Shown here: piece by piece, positions 13,414 to 25,721 of the stretch
How the letters are laid out: each line of letters starts with the position of its first letter
Position numbering within the stretch: position 1 is the first letter of the stretch
NCBI GenBank assembly: GCA_964017145.1
Contig: OZ024840.1
Location: 2,046,001 to 2,110,000 of the forward strand
Direction of reading: 5' to 3'
Origin: Agrocybe praecox
Taxonomy: Eukaryota > Basidiomycota > Agaricomycetes > Agaricales > Agrocybaceae
DNA: 64,000 nucleotides
Made by a program: the position numbers and the translations under genes
Notes under the pieces: model-generated
What the model was told of the DNA's origin: nothing
The model's database searches: none
Seen by the model: only the letters and a program-made list of their open reading frames with translations

Positions 13414-16400
13414 ATGTCCGACTCTTGGGATAACGAATCGATACCTGACGAAGAACCCCGCGAATTCCTTGTTTCTGTGGAATTGTATATCTCTAATGCT
13501 ACTGCCGCAGCGCTACGAAAGGTGCTCCCTCTGCCCGTCATGCAGATTCCAGCGCTCACTCTCTTCACTAGCCCCTACCGCCTCGCAAGAAGGAAAGGAG
13601 TGAAAAACGGGAATCAACTGGGGAGGACATAAGGCTCAAAGGTTTGGAAGTATCTTGAGCCCGGAGTACATTATTCATTCCCATCACAGAAAAGCCCAGC
13701 TCTAATTGGAATGCTCTGCAAAGTGGCACGAACGTGACAGGGCATTGGAGGTCGGCAACCTGCAGATTATTGGAGGAAGGAGAGCGGTGCCTTCTCAATG
13801 TCTACATTGACGTACGATCAAATGACCTGGCCGCTAGACCTATATCTAATCTTTGGCCCCTCAGGAGAGTCAATTGTATCAAACTGTCTACATTCATCTC
13901 TTAAATCAGACAGATATACGGCAAGCTGACGGTTCATTGTTCTATCGTAAGGATTGCGTCGGGATCTTTTGTATTGCGTTAGTATTATTCAGTTTACTTC
14001 TCATTCAACGACTTATCACTCTTGATGACCACAGAGGACAACGTTGGACATCCGCTCAGACAGCAGAGCCGCTATATCTCCAATTTCCAAATTCCGAGAC
14101 GTGCCTAACATGGCAAGCCCTACTGAAGTCCTATGCCATTCCGGAAATTTATGGACGATGGTTCTTCCCCGAGGATGGAGGGTCTTACCGAATGTGGCGG
14201 CAAGTAGAACTTACGGTTATCCAGGGCCGCAGCATGGCGCTTGCAGCCCAAGAAGATGTCCTGCTCGACAATGGGGTGGACAATGCCCTTGAAGCTGAGG
14301 AGGGCGAGGGCGACATCTCATGCGAAATCCACCTGAATGATATCATATGTAGCCGCACTACGACAAAGAAAGGACTGAACGCGTCAGACTGGCACGAAAG
14401 CTTTACATTCCCTGGTCTGCCTCCGTTCGATAACTTGGATATTGTCGTTTGGAGAGAGAGAAGATTTATCAGACCCGCCATTCTAGGTGTTTGTCGTATT
14501 TCTCTAGCTAATTTTCGACGAGGAGAAGCTGTAGAAGGATGGTTTCCAATCCTACAAAATGCGTCCATTGGGACGGAAATTCAATTCGGAGAGCTGCGCC
14601 TGAAGCTGAAGGTCGACGAGTACGTCTTCATGTGTCCAAGATGTTAACACAATCTCATCTTTAGTAGAGAAATCATCTTACCTTACACAAATTACGCTGA
14701 GCTCATGAAGGTATGTGTGTATTTATATATGTGAACTGAAGAAATATTAAATATATTTGATTCAGATCTGTAAATCAAGATGTTTTCTTGACTGGATGTC
14801 GGATTTGGAAAGCCGCCTCAAACTGAAGGCAATATCTACTCATCTATTGTCTATTGCTGTTGCTACCAATACTGTGGTTGAACAGGTTCAGGAATATGCC
14901 TCTAAAGAAGTGGATAACTCTTCCTGTAAGTCATGATTTTATTGTAGACGACAAGAAAAAGGACTGATTATGCACCAAGCTCACCAAACCTTATTTCGTG
15001 GAAATACAATATTAACCAAGACTATAGAGTTATGCATGACATGGTATGGAAAGGCTTTTCTCGAAGCCAGTATTGGGACCGTTTTGCGCAGACTCTGCAC
15101 GGACAAGGTTGCTATTGAAGTTGATCCTATGCGCAGTGGAAAAAATTCAAGAGACGTCGAAAGGAATGTCGAGCTGCTTATTTACTGGTGTCAGGAATTT
15201 TGGAATCAGATATATTCAGTACGAGCTGAGTGCCCAAAGTATGTCAACAGTTTTATTACAATTGCTTCAACTAAAATGGTACTGTTATCTGCAGCGAAAT
15301 GAGGATGCTCTTTAAAACAATCCGCAAACTAGTCGAAAAGCGCTACCCGCCTGACCCAGCTACAATTGATACCAACAATAATCTACCACGGCAAAGTGTG
15401 TCCGCATTCTGCTTCCTGAGATTTATTGTGCCTGCTATTTTGCATCCACATCTATTCGGCCTTTGTCATGGTTTGTACAAAACGACATTCACACCTTGTA
15501 CTTCAATTGATGTTCTTTCAGGACTACCATCACCTCCAGTTCAACGTAGTTTGACTTTAATAGCCAAAGTTATTCAGAGTTTAGCTAACCTCAACGCTGT
15601 TTGTAATTTCCTTTTTCAATACCTTTAAAACCCGCGCTGATTTTCTCTCGCACTAGAACGTGCAAAAAGAGGCCTTCATGAGAGGGGTGCAAGATTTTGT
15701 AAAGGAAAATATTCCAGCAATGATCGATTACATCTCCATTGTTTCAACACCAGTCGAAGAGATACCACCGTCCATATCTGGAGATGCGATGGATCGACAC
15801 GACAAAATCAACATAGTCAACACTATCCGCCAGAGGACAAGGAACATGGCGGTCCTGGATCGCGAATCTGTACCAATACTCCCTCACCTCCTTGACGTGC
15901 CGAAACATCTAGCAATAATTACATCGGCTGTTGTTCGCAGCTCTAGAGAACTCAGCTCTCGAATTCGGGTCGGTGACGACATAGATACTGCCGTCGATCG
16001 ATTTTGCGGAATGTGCTTTGAGGTCGAAGAAGAAGCCTTAGAGCGAGTTAGTCATCTGGCAAAACAATTGGCATCGAAAAGAACTCCGTCTGTGCCAAAC
16101 ATTGCATTAAATGATTCAATGCCAGAGCATCCTCATCAAGAATTTCCTCGTTCAAATCTCGTAGAAGTCACCAGTACGGTGGTCGCGAGTCCCCGACCGC
16201 CAAAGAGACAGCAGAGGTTATCCAGACCATCAACTGCACCATCTGGATCTGGTAGTTTAATTAGCCAACAAATATCGTCTGCCAAACACTCTTACAGCAA
16301 TGAGAAAACTTCCACCGAGGAAAAGCGAACAGGGAATGGGCAGAATAATCGTTCAATACATTCAAAGGCACCGTCAACAGACTCTTTTCCTGCCTCTGGT

Positions 16401-16523
16401 CGAAACCCACCTGTAATACCGGTCCGTTTGTCGCTTGCCAACGAATCGACCGGCAGTATTCTAGACGACAATGGTAGGCGGAAGAAGGGCTTGCTAAAGG
16501 GAATCGGAATCTGGAAAATGTAA
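13414..16523 (+). CDS. BUD2: Ras-family GTPase-activating protein, Bud2-like (PH/C2-RasGAP)
   Basis: Stimulates GTP hydrolysis on Ras/Rsr1-type GTPases, acting in polarity signalling. Exons run from MSDSWDNESIPDEEP. An N-terminal PH-like part carries YQTVYIHLLNQTDIR and LFYRKDCVGIF, followed by EIYGRWFFPEDGGSYRMWR leading into a C2-like domain. The RasGAP domain has the arginine finger LFRGNT (about 14988-15005), the CFLRFIVPAILHP motif (FLR signature, about 15410) and a following helix with SLANLNA. The C-terminal 250 residues are Ser/Pro/Arg-rich and probably disordered, ending GIGIWKM. Length is roughly 880 residues. The first donors are weak (GTGCTC), so the extreme N-terminus is less certain. 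Its 3' end converges on AP-2 alpha with 125 bp between stops. A RasGEF lies at the other end of this window. Confidence 0.88.
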
Positions 16524-16648
16524 CACATTATTTATGAATGGGTTATTGGGGGCGTATATATACCTCAACCTGTATCATTTTTGCATACCTATAGGGCTCG
16601 TTGATGGTTTTAGTAGATAATAGCACCGACCCTCGTCATTTATTTTAT

Positions 16649-19600
16649 TTATGAAGAGTTTGCTTGTAGTGGTTTTTGTACTAATTTCTGTACTTCAGTA
16701 GCTACATCGCCAGAGGTGCTCCGTACAGTGAGTCGACACAACTGAAATATTATTGAGATTTGGAAGATATGAAGAAATTTAAAAAGTACCTTTGCATCCC
16801 GATTAGGTTCTAACCGCAAAAGACATCCAACCTTCCCTTCAACCGACGTGTGAAGTACGCCTGCCGCAACCAAATTGTTTGGATTTGGGTCGATATCTTC
16901 CAAAACGTTTAGTCGTTGACCTGAAACGACAAGTCGGTTTTTTGTCATATCAAGCTGGTCCGCAGGGGTTAAATTGATGGGAAAGATAGCTTGTGCTTCC
17001 CGCTCGCCACCTATTAGCTTCCATCTCTCGAAGAAATCTGCTTGACTAAGTTTCACATGCTCAAAGAACTTCGTGAGAAGGATGGGAAGACGTATAGAAA
17101 TGGTTTGGTGAGATCCTGCCAAAAACGAGATCGTTAGGATGGGAGGGGAGGTAAATGTCTTTTTACATTCCACATGCAGGAGTTGCTGAGTCTGGCTTCG
17201 TTGGGCAATCGTACTTGGTGGTATCTTGGCAAACGATACAGATAAAGCATCTGTGTCTGGTACATGAACAGTGGCCGTGAATGAAGTAAGAGGTGCATCA
17301 ACTTTGTTTCCAAAATATATAGCTAGTTGTCCTATATGACTTTGGTAACGTGATTTGATGCCGACTTGAATTTGCACGTCTTCATATAAGACACCTTCGT
17401 TTGAGTATGTCAATTTCTCGAACCAGCGTTCCACGTTAGGTCCGTTAGTCAAGCGAGGTGCTTTATCGGAAGGATCCAGCAGGGGGATTGCAGAAGGGGG
17501 ATTCGGGGATGAAGATAGGTCCAGCCCTGCAAGGGAACTCATGATATCCTGTCCAGTTGCAGGACTAGAGACACTGTTATCATTGCCAGATATATCGACC
17601 ATGAGAGTTTTGCGCTTTGTAATTTCCCGGTCGAGATTGGCTTCCTTTCCTCCATGAATCCAAGTCCTTTTATCCCCCGTGTCGCCATGTTTCTTATTAA
17701 GGCTGCCTATCAAGGCACTAACTCTAGGAGGGAAAGGGGGCATTTCCTCGCATATGTTTGCAAGGAACTCATCATCGTCAGGGCGAGATGCCAGTACAAA
17801 AAATTCGCAGGCACGTTGTTGCAGCTCTGCATCGAGTACGTGACGATACCGCTCGAATATGTTCAAAAGTTGAGGTTTAATTTCGGGGAACACGTTGACC
17901 CATTTGATGTAAGTTGATAGAAGAAGCGCGCGCGTGGATGCTATACAGAATTGAGACTTGGAGTGAAGGAGCTGGAATTGCTCCACCGGACTATACCCAG
18001 AATCATTGGCAATGAGATGGCCATATTCACCTAGAATATAACCTTTGATAGCAATGAGAAAGAGGAATATATGTATGTGAGTAATCATGAGCTTACCGCC
18101 GACTTTCACAAGACTTTCGTGAGCTGAAGGTGCTTTCAAGTGTTCAAATACGGCCCTTGCTGCATATTCCTGCAAGTCTTCCGTATTTGTTACAATCTGA
18201 ACCACACGATACCAGACTTCATCACCAACATGTTCTCCAGCAGTGCTGATTAGCTGGAGAATCATATCAACATACCACTTGTACGAATTGGCGTACTTCT
18301 CAGTAAGGATGGCGATTTTGAGCACCATCTCTTCTCGAAGTGCGTAATCAGCCACCCGAAGATATTTCAGGAGCTCTCCGACGATGAGTTCTGAGTTATC
18401 GACGTCACACATGCTGTATAACAAATCCAATGCCCGGCGGCGAACTGAAATATCCTTGTCGCGAAGAGATAAGATGATCGTGTTTTGATGTTTCTTTATC
18501 GGCTCGAGGGACTCTGCCCTAGCAGCAAGATGGGCCATGGTATCGAGTCCTAAGTAGCGGACATTGGTCTCTTTCGATGAAATGAAGCGAGCTAGGAGAA
18601 TGGCTGCAGTTCCCACCAAAGGGGAGTTTGAATCCAAATGAATAGCAAGACTGATGGCTTCAAATAGCACGGCATGTTGAGCATTGTTGTGTTGAACATT
18701 GCGAGAGGGTTCTGCGCAATTATTCATGATGGTTTGCAAGACCTGATGGAGCACAGAAATAATGGTGGGATCCTCTAGCAAAAGATGTAAGTATAATATA
18801 CAGATTATCCAAGTAACGCATATTTACCGGTAGGTGGATAGTATTGGAGCAAGCGTAAAAGTTTGACTTGCAACCAAGGCGAAGGGACTTTGTAGTACGC
18901 ATATGTGGCCGAGTATTCATGTTCAATAACAAGCTAGAATATAATCTGAGGACGAACGCACACTTCTAGAATTTTCAAACAACGCACACGATGTAATCTG
19001 TCAACAGCCTTCGTGTAGCATACTGCAAAAGCATCCAGATTATCTTGGGCAAGTGCCATGACAAGACTTGTCACGCAGATTACGACACCCTATATGACGA
19101 TGTGATTAGCTGCCATGAAACAAGAGCTCGTACCGACTTTTGCTTACTAGATCTTGGTCGTCCATTATTGACACAATTCTGAGAGCCCATTCTGCGGCAG
19201 GAATGACCTCTGGATGCTTGCGATAAAGTCGTAAAAGAGTCAACGCCGCCTTCTTCTTGACGAAATTGTGGGATGTGCTATTTAAAAATATTAAAAGTTG
19301 TCTCGTAGCTTTGAAAGCAAACGTTAAGCATACGGGGATATGAGCAGGCGATGAACATCTTCGACGAGTGCTTCGGCCATTTCGCTCGATCCAACATTCG
19401 CTATTGCGTGTAAAGCAAGACAGTTATCGACTTCGTGATTCGAATCTAAATCTTTCCGGATTGAATTTACTACCAGTCGCAAGAAGTCGGAGTTTTCGTG
19501 CATGAGCAATGTAACGGCCAGGTAACCCTTTCGAGGAGTGAGCGATATGCAGTACTTGAGTAACAAGAAGCCCACTCACGATCTGCTTTTCACTGTACTT

Positions 19601-20004
19601 TGGACTTGAGATAAGGTTCACTGCTTCCATATGTCCAATATCGACTTTGTATCCCAGAATATACGTAAATATGATCTTGGCCACATATCTAATTCGCGTT
19701 CAGCTTGGACAAAGGATAACAAATCCAAACCAGAATGATCACTTTTTCTTTTGGTATCCATCCAAGTTACCATCTAAGCATTGCCATATTTCAGCTTTCT
19801 GTGTATACAAAACAAGGAAATCAAGGTATCAAACCTTTGAATTTCTTCCGAATGTTGGCCATCTCCTTATTGATTCGCTTTTCTTCGAGTTCCTTGACCC
19901 TAGCTCCGCGGATATCCGCGATGAACTGGCAAATGATAAGGGCTTGGACACCATAACAGCGTATTAGGTCGCACCTGGGTCAAGCCTCGCATGCTAGTAG
20001 CCAT
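16649..20004 (-). CDS. APL3: AP-2 complex subunit alpha (alpha-adaptin)
   Basis: Large subunit of the plasma-membrane clathrin adaptor AP-2. The start exon reads [10 protein letters not shown], followed by [20 protein letters not shown], the standard alpha-adaptin opening. The trunk of HEAT-like repeats continues with [32 protein letters not shown] and [19 protein letters not shown]. After a Ser/Pro-rich hinge, the C-terminal appendage starts near [20 protein letters not shown] and ends [10 protein letters not shown] at the stop. Length is roughly 950 residues, as expected. At least seven short introns cluster in the N-terminal half, and one near 16760-16790 splits the last part of the appendage. 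Start and stop are both well supported. Confidence 0.95.
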
Positions 20005-20542
20005 TTTGACGAAAAAGAGTTGGGAACGAGATAAAAAAGTGGAAAGGTAGAAAGCTTATAGCTTTAAGATAGGAGTGTAAACTTGAGGTTGTTTGTTTGC
20101 AGCAGGTTAGATAGGTATTCGTCGGTTGTCCGTAAGAAGCAAGGGAGGTGTAATCCTAGTCGATTTGACGCTTCTCTGCAAAGTTCAAAGGCTATCTGAC
20201 CGCGCGTTAATGGAAACAACTGACTGACCAGGGTTTGCCAATATGCTTATTGTGACTTGTCGTTTCATTAATGGGAGTCACGTGCATTACGTCGATTACC
20301 TCAAGTTTGAATTTATAGCAATGGAATTCGGAAGCTCCAAGATAAAAATCAAATCGAATCATAAAGACCACCAATCCAATACAATATACGATATAATATA
20401 CAAGAGAAATACCAGTGGTGAGCGGAGGATAACTATTTTGCGAAAACGTGATAATAATGTAAGTACGTAAGTAGTTGAAGATTAAACATTGAAAACAAGC
20501 TAATTAATAGAAGAATATGTCTGTCTGGTGTGTTCGATAGTG
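20005..20542. other. Intergenic; left boundary of tandem duplication at about 20479
   Basis: About 540 bp, AT-rich, between the AP-2 alpha start and the helicase stop. No gene seen. From about 20479 (AGATTAAACATTG) rightwards, the sequence is repeated at about 27866 (AGATTAAATATTG). To the left of this point the two loci do not match, so it marks a duplication breakpoint. Confidence 0.7.
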
Positions 20543-23500
20543 CTAGAATCTACCACGGAAGCGATTGGGAGTACCAGGTCGTGACTGGAACACGTTCGGC
20601 GTCGTATATCCAGAACGAGTTCCACCAAGTCCTGGCAACCTTGTCGCAGGAGAGAAAGGCGAGTCTATAGGTGTTGCTGCTCTTGAATGTTGTCGGGATT
20701 GACTGGCGATTCGGTCGTCGCTATATCGGTTTAAGACTCGCACAAGATCCCTTGTTACGGTGTCCAATTCCATGATCTCTTCGACAGAAAGAGTATAGTC
20801 TCTGTCATCCGCTTCAGACCCAGACTCGAACTCGTCCTCTTCCTCTGCTCGTCGCAATATCGGCAGTCTCTGGCCTTTACGAAGTCGACTCATCGTAATC
20901 CCTTCAAACACTCGTAGCATGACAGCTTCCATCGACTTCTTCAGCCTCGCGATATCGTCCAGAATTCTAATATTCCCGACAATTGGAAGCCATTCGTCAC
21001 ATTCCAACCCACGTTCGACAACCTCAACACGATAGGCGCCAAATAGAATATACGTCAGTGGGTCCAGACGGGTAGTAGTTACCAAGTAAGTCTGTGGTGA
21101 ACCACCAGCAACAGAATCGTTGCGGCGTTTGTCTCCAAATGCGTATAACTGTTTTTCATCAGGGGGAAGAGTGCCTTCAGCTATCTCGCGCTTTCGGTGG
21201 TTCACGCTTGATGGATGAATGATAGCAACCTATATATTTTTATCAGCACATTCACTGTATGCACTAAAAAGGATGCAAATATACCTTGTCAACCGACGTG
21301 CGATAAGTCCTTTCTCCTGTACGCACACCAAATTTCGGCTGTGCACCGATCGCAATTAAGGCAGCCAGCATAGGAAGAGAATCCCCATTAACGTTAAGTT
21401 CAGGGGGTACAACCAGATTTCTCGCGAATGAGGTGCCATCCATTGAATTGACCGCACCTCCGGCAGACACATCGATAACACCTGCACGATAGAGCGATTG
21501 CAATAGCTGGCCCTTGATTTTATGGATGGTTAGCAATGTAGGCTTCGAAAGGAAGTTGTCCACGCAAAATCTGTTGGCAGAAATATAGTCTCCCCGCGAT
21601 TGCATTGACCACCACTTGTTGAACGCAAACAAGATGGCTAATGCATCCGACCTAAACTCATCCGGAGACCATGAATCTTTCCTCGCTTGAGCCTGTTGCT
21701 TCATGTGGAGGGGAGACATGAAAGGGTCCCGATTCGAAAAGATGGCCGCAAGAGTCAGAGCATGATCCAAGCACCGGAAGAAACTACCATAAAGCACTAA
21801 TCTGCCCATTTGCGCATCCACTGGCAGCTGGAGAAGTACACGGCCTAATGATGTAAGGTTCTTCTCGGCATCGAGAGCACCGACCATTTGGAGGTCTCTC
21901 ATAGCAGCTTGGACACGATCGGGATCCGGTGCTTCAATGGCTGCAGCCAATACCTCCTCGACACTCATGCCTGGGAAGTTCAAAGCCTTCACATGCATAA
22001 CGACGTTACTCAAATCCACACGCTTCATTTCGACAGTCTGGTAAGGATGCAGTGTGTCTGCATGTGCCTTGCCCAAGATACCAAAGTATTCACCAGATCG
22101 ATGACGTCCCGCGCGTCCTGCGCGCTGGTTCAAATTTGAGGAGCCCACCCAAGCAGACACAAGAGATGACATGTGTCGGTCAGGATCGTATCGTTGTTCT
22201 TTGATTTTGCCGGTGTCAATGACATATACCACGTCGGGGATGGTGATCGATGTTTCTGCAATATTGGTTGCCAAAATAATTCGACGAACGCCTCGAGCTG
22301 CAGGTTCAAAGATAGCTTGTTGTTCGGCTAGAGGGATAGTAGAATGTAGTAGATGCATGGAATAATTAGGTGAATTGAAGTTGATTCCAAGGGAACCAAT
22401 AGGTGATAATAAGGCTTTTTGAGTGGCAACAATTTCATCCCAACCGGGGAGGAAAACTAGGACGTGACCTTCTTCAGATGTTTGTAATACATGAGATACA
22501 GTGGCGGCGATGAATGGATATGGAAGATCTAGCTCGTTGGACCTTGCTTCAATCCTGGGTGGGCGTATTCCTATTTGCATAGCTGTAGTAGGGCCCAGCT
22601 CCTTGAAGACATACTGAGAAACGCTGTCTTGCTCGAATACCCAGCGCATAGGACCGGCAGCAATCTTTGGGACGTAATCATCCATATAATACTTCGTCAC
22701 AGGGAATGAACGTCCGGGAACCGTGATGACACTAGCAGGTGCACCCGCATCGTCCTTGAAATATTCCTGGAAAAGTGTTGGATCTATAGTAGCACTCATC
22801 AGGATAATTTTCAGGCTTTGATTTTTGGCTTTCTTCTCGGCAAGGAGCTGTTTGAGAACCACAAGTAGCAAGTCCGTGTCGATGTCTCGTTCATGAACTT
22901 CGTCAACAATAATGTGGGTAACGTTTTCCAGGTCGTCGCGGCCAGAGCCACCCGCAAGAGCTGATTGCAGGCGTTTCAGGAATATTCCAGTGGTACAAAA
23001 AGTAACTGAACCATCCTGTTCGGGGAACCGTGAATCGAAGCGAACTTGGTAACCAACGGACTGTCCTAGGGTTTCGCCACGTTCTTTGGAAACACGGTCT
23101 GCGACACTGATGGCGGCTAGTCGACGAGGTTGAGTGCATATGACATTGCATTTTGCGCCTTCTCCGCGATCGATATATTCGTCGAGGATCATCTGCGGGA
23201 TTTGTGTCGTCTTTCCTGAGCCAGTAGCAGCCATTAAAATGGTAACTTCGTGGTCGTTGACATGTTTCAAAACGTCTTCACTCTTCGTGTAAACTGGTAG
23301 TGACAACCTTGTCGACCGCATTTTCTCCATCTTTGGATTGCTGAGATACGCTTGTCGTCGTTCATGCAGTTTCTTCGACTTAGTAGAAAGAGCGTGGACT
23401 GATTTTCTATACCTATTATATGAGTTGGTTTCGAGCAAAGGTTCCGGGGGAACAAGGACATCTTTCGAAGGGCGATTGCGGTATAAGCTGGTTCTTCGTA

Positions 23501-24771
23501 TATCCTCGGTAAGGTCAGCGATAGAGTCCTCCAAGGCAAGGCTGGCTTCAAAAACCACCTTTGGACCCATACCAAGATCTTTGCCCGTCTTTGCAGCTTC
23601 GAGGTATGCTTTCCACAACTCCGGATCGCAGCCTTCCAAGTACTTCGTCACGTCAAGAAAGCAATTAGTTTGTGCTGCCTTCTTGTTGACTCCAGACCCT
23701 AAACCTATCCTCCTACCACCGACAGACATCACGGCCTCCCACAGAGAAGAGCGACTGCATATGAAATCGATTTCGGGTTGACCAAACGAGTATTTCCGAC
23801 AGTAGTAATCCATGAAGCTGCGGGCTTGCTCGTATGGGACAACGGACCCGTCTGATAATGTTACACTTTGGAGGGCAGTCGCTATACCTTTAGGTAATAA
23901 CTTTTTGTGATCATCCAGCTTTGCTCCAAGATCAGTGACAAGGCTGAACGTGCAGAGAATCGTATTGCACTCACCACACCCAATTCTTGTAGCTGATAAA
24001 TAGCCGATAGCGCTGCCAGATATATAGATTGCCTCTTGTCAGCATGGTCTCCGGTGGCGATAATCGCAGGTTCAATTTCAAGTTCGACAGTGGTCCTGTC
24101 ATTGGATAGGTTAGCCTGTGGATAATTTCGTCAACGAGGGAATATCACCTCCAAACCTGCACATAACGATCCCCCTGTAGTATTTTGCCTTGGATAGACT
24201 TGTATTTGGGTAGTTTTTGCTTCACCATGCTGTAGAAGTTGTTGAGGGAGCTCTTGGGTGTTTCCTTGTGCAGAGGTTTTAATGGAATGGGTGACTTGTT
24301 ATGTTCAGCCTCTATATATGCTTCGTCACGATATGGACCTTCAAGTAAGTCTTGCGGTGGGCCACGCGAAGAAGAAGAGATTATTTTGCCGCGTTTTGGT
24401 GTTCGTAATGATGAGGGACCGCGACTGGACGAAGGTCCTGCATCTAGGTGACGACGTTGATGACCTCTTCGCGTATTCGACGAGGACATAGACGGTGGAT
24501 TTGGACTGTTACTTCTAGCGCTGGATTGGTTAGAGCGCTGTACTTTTGCGGGAGGTGGAGGGATTGAGTGGTTGGAAGATGAAGATAACGCGTGAGTTGT
24601 TTGTTGTTGGGAGAATGGACGCTTTACGGGTGGGTGGTCTTGATTTGGAGGAATTGCTATGGCGGCGGCAGCTGTTGCAGGGCGGGAAGAGGAAGAGGAA
24701 AATGATCTCGATGCAGAATCTAATTGCATGAGGAGGCGATGCCTTGACCGAAAGAGAAAAGCAAGTCTCAT
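20543..24771 (-). CDS. DEVH-box RNA helicase with two dsRNA-binding-like domains (DHX9/DHX30/DHX36-type)
   Basis: ATP-dependent RNA helicase of about 1350 residues. The N-terminus is Ser/Pro-rich. A first dsRBD-like domain (LNNFYSMVKQKLPKYKS ... SIYLAALSAIYQLQEL) spans three exons. A second (FMDYYCRKYSFGQPEIDF ... NKKAAQTNCFLDVTKYL) follows. The core shows Walker A GSGKTTQIPQ, motif II DEVH (IIVDEVHERDIDTD), motif III SAT, motif V and motif VI QRAGRAGR, then the HA2/OB-fold region. The tail is Arg-rich (PGTPNRFRGRF). The first ATG gives MRLAFLFRSRHRLLMQ, Arg-rich and nearly free of acid residues, compatible with a mitochondrial presequence; a later Met is at 24729. A partial copy lies at 27.9-29.2 kb. 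The exact DHX orthologue cannot be settled by eye. Confidence 0.92.
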
Positions 24772-24855
24772 ACGGAAAATATGGGGATGATACAACCTGC
24801 AACAATATTTCCCGGTCTCGAATTAATTTTATTTCGCTTCGGAATTTCCCGAAGT

Positions 24856-25635
24856 CTACTCTACGTGCAAAGCTAACCAGTTAATGATAGCTCTATCAAT
24901 CCCTCTTAGATATCGTAGTTTAATGACAGCCCTCTTCACATCCTTCCATTCTTCTTTACCCACTAATCTCTCCAATTCTCTCAGTACCCCTCCCATGCGT
25001 TCTGAAACTCAAATCAAAACTCGGTAAAAGTAAAACATACAAACTCATACCCTTATTCTGTTCTTGTAGGTCCTCTATTGTCACTCTATCTGTCGCCTCG
25101 GCGTCTTCTATAGTCTCTCTAGCCTCCATTATTTCCCCCATGAACCCCATGTCCTCTACTTGGTCTGTCTCTGTCATTTTCACACCATTGAGCTCGAGTA
25201 TATACTCTGCACGCGTCAAAGGATCCAAAAGACATCGGTAAGCTTCATTTATGCGTGAAGAGAGGCTGTGTGCCAAGTCTGTATATTTCTGTGAACAAAT
25301 GAGCCGCCAATTGCGCCAATTCAGGCCTGGAGACGCACAGGCGACTTTGAAGCCCAACTGTCAGGGTGGCACAGAGCTTGGGCTCGTTGAAATTTTGATT
25401 TCAAAGCCTTTGTATCGACGACAAAAGGATTTTGGGAGTCTGCTACATCAAGCAGTTGGTGGTGGGTTATTTTGGGTGGAAGTGGATATATTGACCAGCA
25501 AGATTTACAAGCAGGTAAATTTGAGGAAAGAGGAGCGGAACAAGAAGGACATTTTGAAAGGGTCGCTATTTGTCGAATGATTGAGGTGGACCTTTGCGCA
25601 AAGACCCTTTGCAGGGAAGGGAGTAGAGACAACAT
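24856..25635 (-). CDS. JAC1: Iron-sulfur cluster co-chaperone HSCB/Jac1 (J-protein)
   Basis: Mitochondrial J-domain protein that hands the Isu scaffold to Hsp70 (Ssq1/mortalin) in Fe-S cluster assembly. The predicted N-terminus (MLSLLPSLQRVFAQR...) looks like a presequence. It is followed by a tetracysteine ribbon CPSC...CKSC (about residues 29-47), present in human HSCB but absent from yeast Jac1. The J-domain reads HHQLLDVAD ... CHPDSWASKSP, containing HPD, then LSSRINEAYRCLLDPLTRAEYIL. The C-terminal three-helix Isu-binding domain ends AIINWLALHVE. Three exons give about 220 residues. The intron after the HPD segment uses donor GTGCGT, and the last intron is near 25020-25065. The gene shares an 86-bp divergent promoter with the dysferlin-domain gene. 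Confidence 0.9.
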
Positions 25636-25721
25636 GGAGAGGATGACGTAAAATGATGGTCGGGGTCATAATTGATCTTAAATACCTTCTCTTCTCTTCC
25701 GCCACTGTCATGTCCTGATCC
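25636..25721. promoter_or_regulatory. Compact divergent promoter (HSCB / dysferlin-domain gene)
   Basis: Only 86 bp separate the start codons of two genes transcribed away from each other, so both 5' UTRs and core promoters must lie here or overlap the coding exons. No TATA box is seen. Confidence 0.6.
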
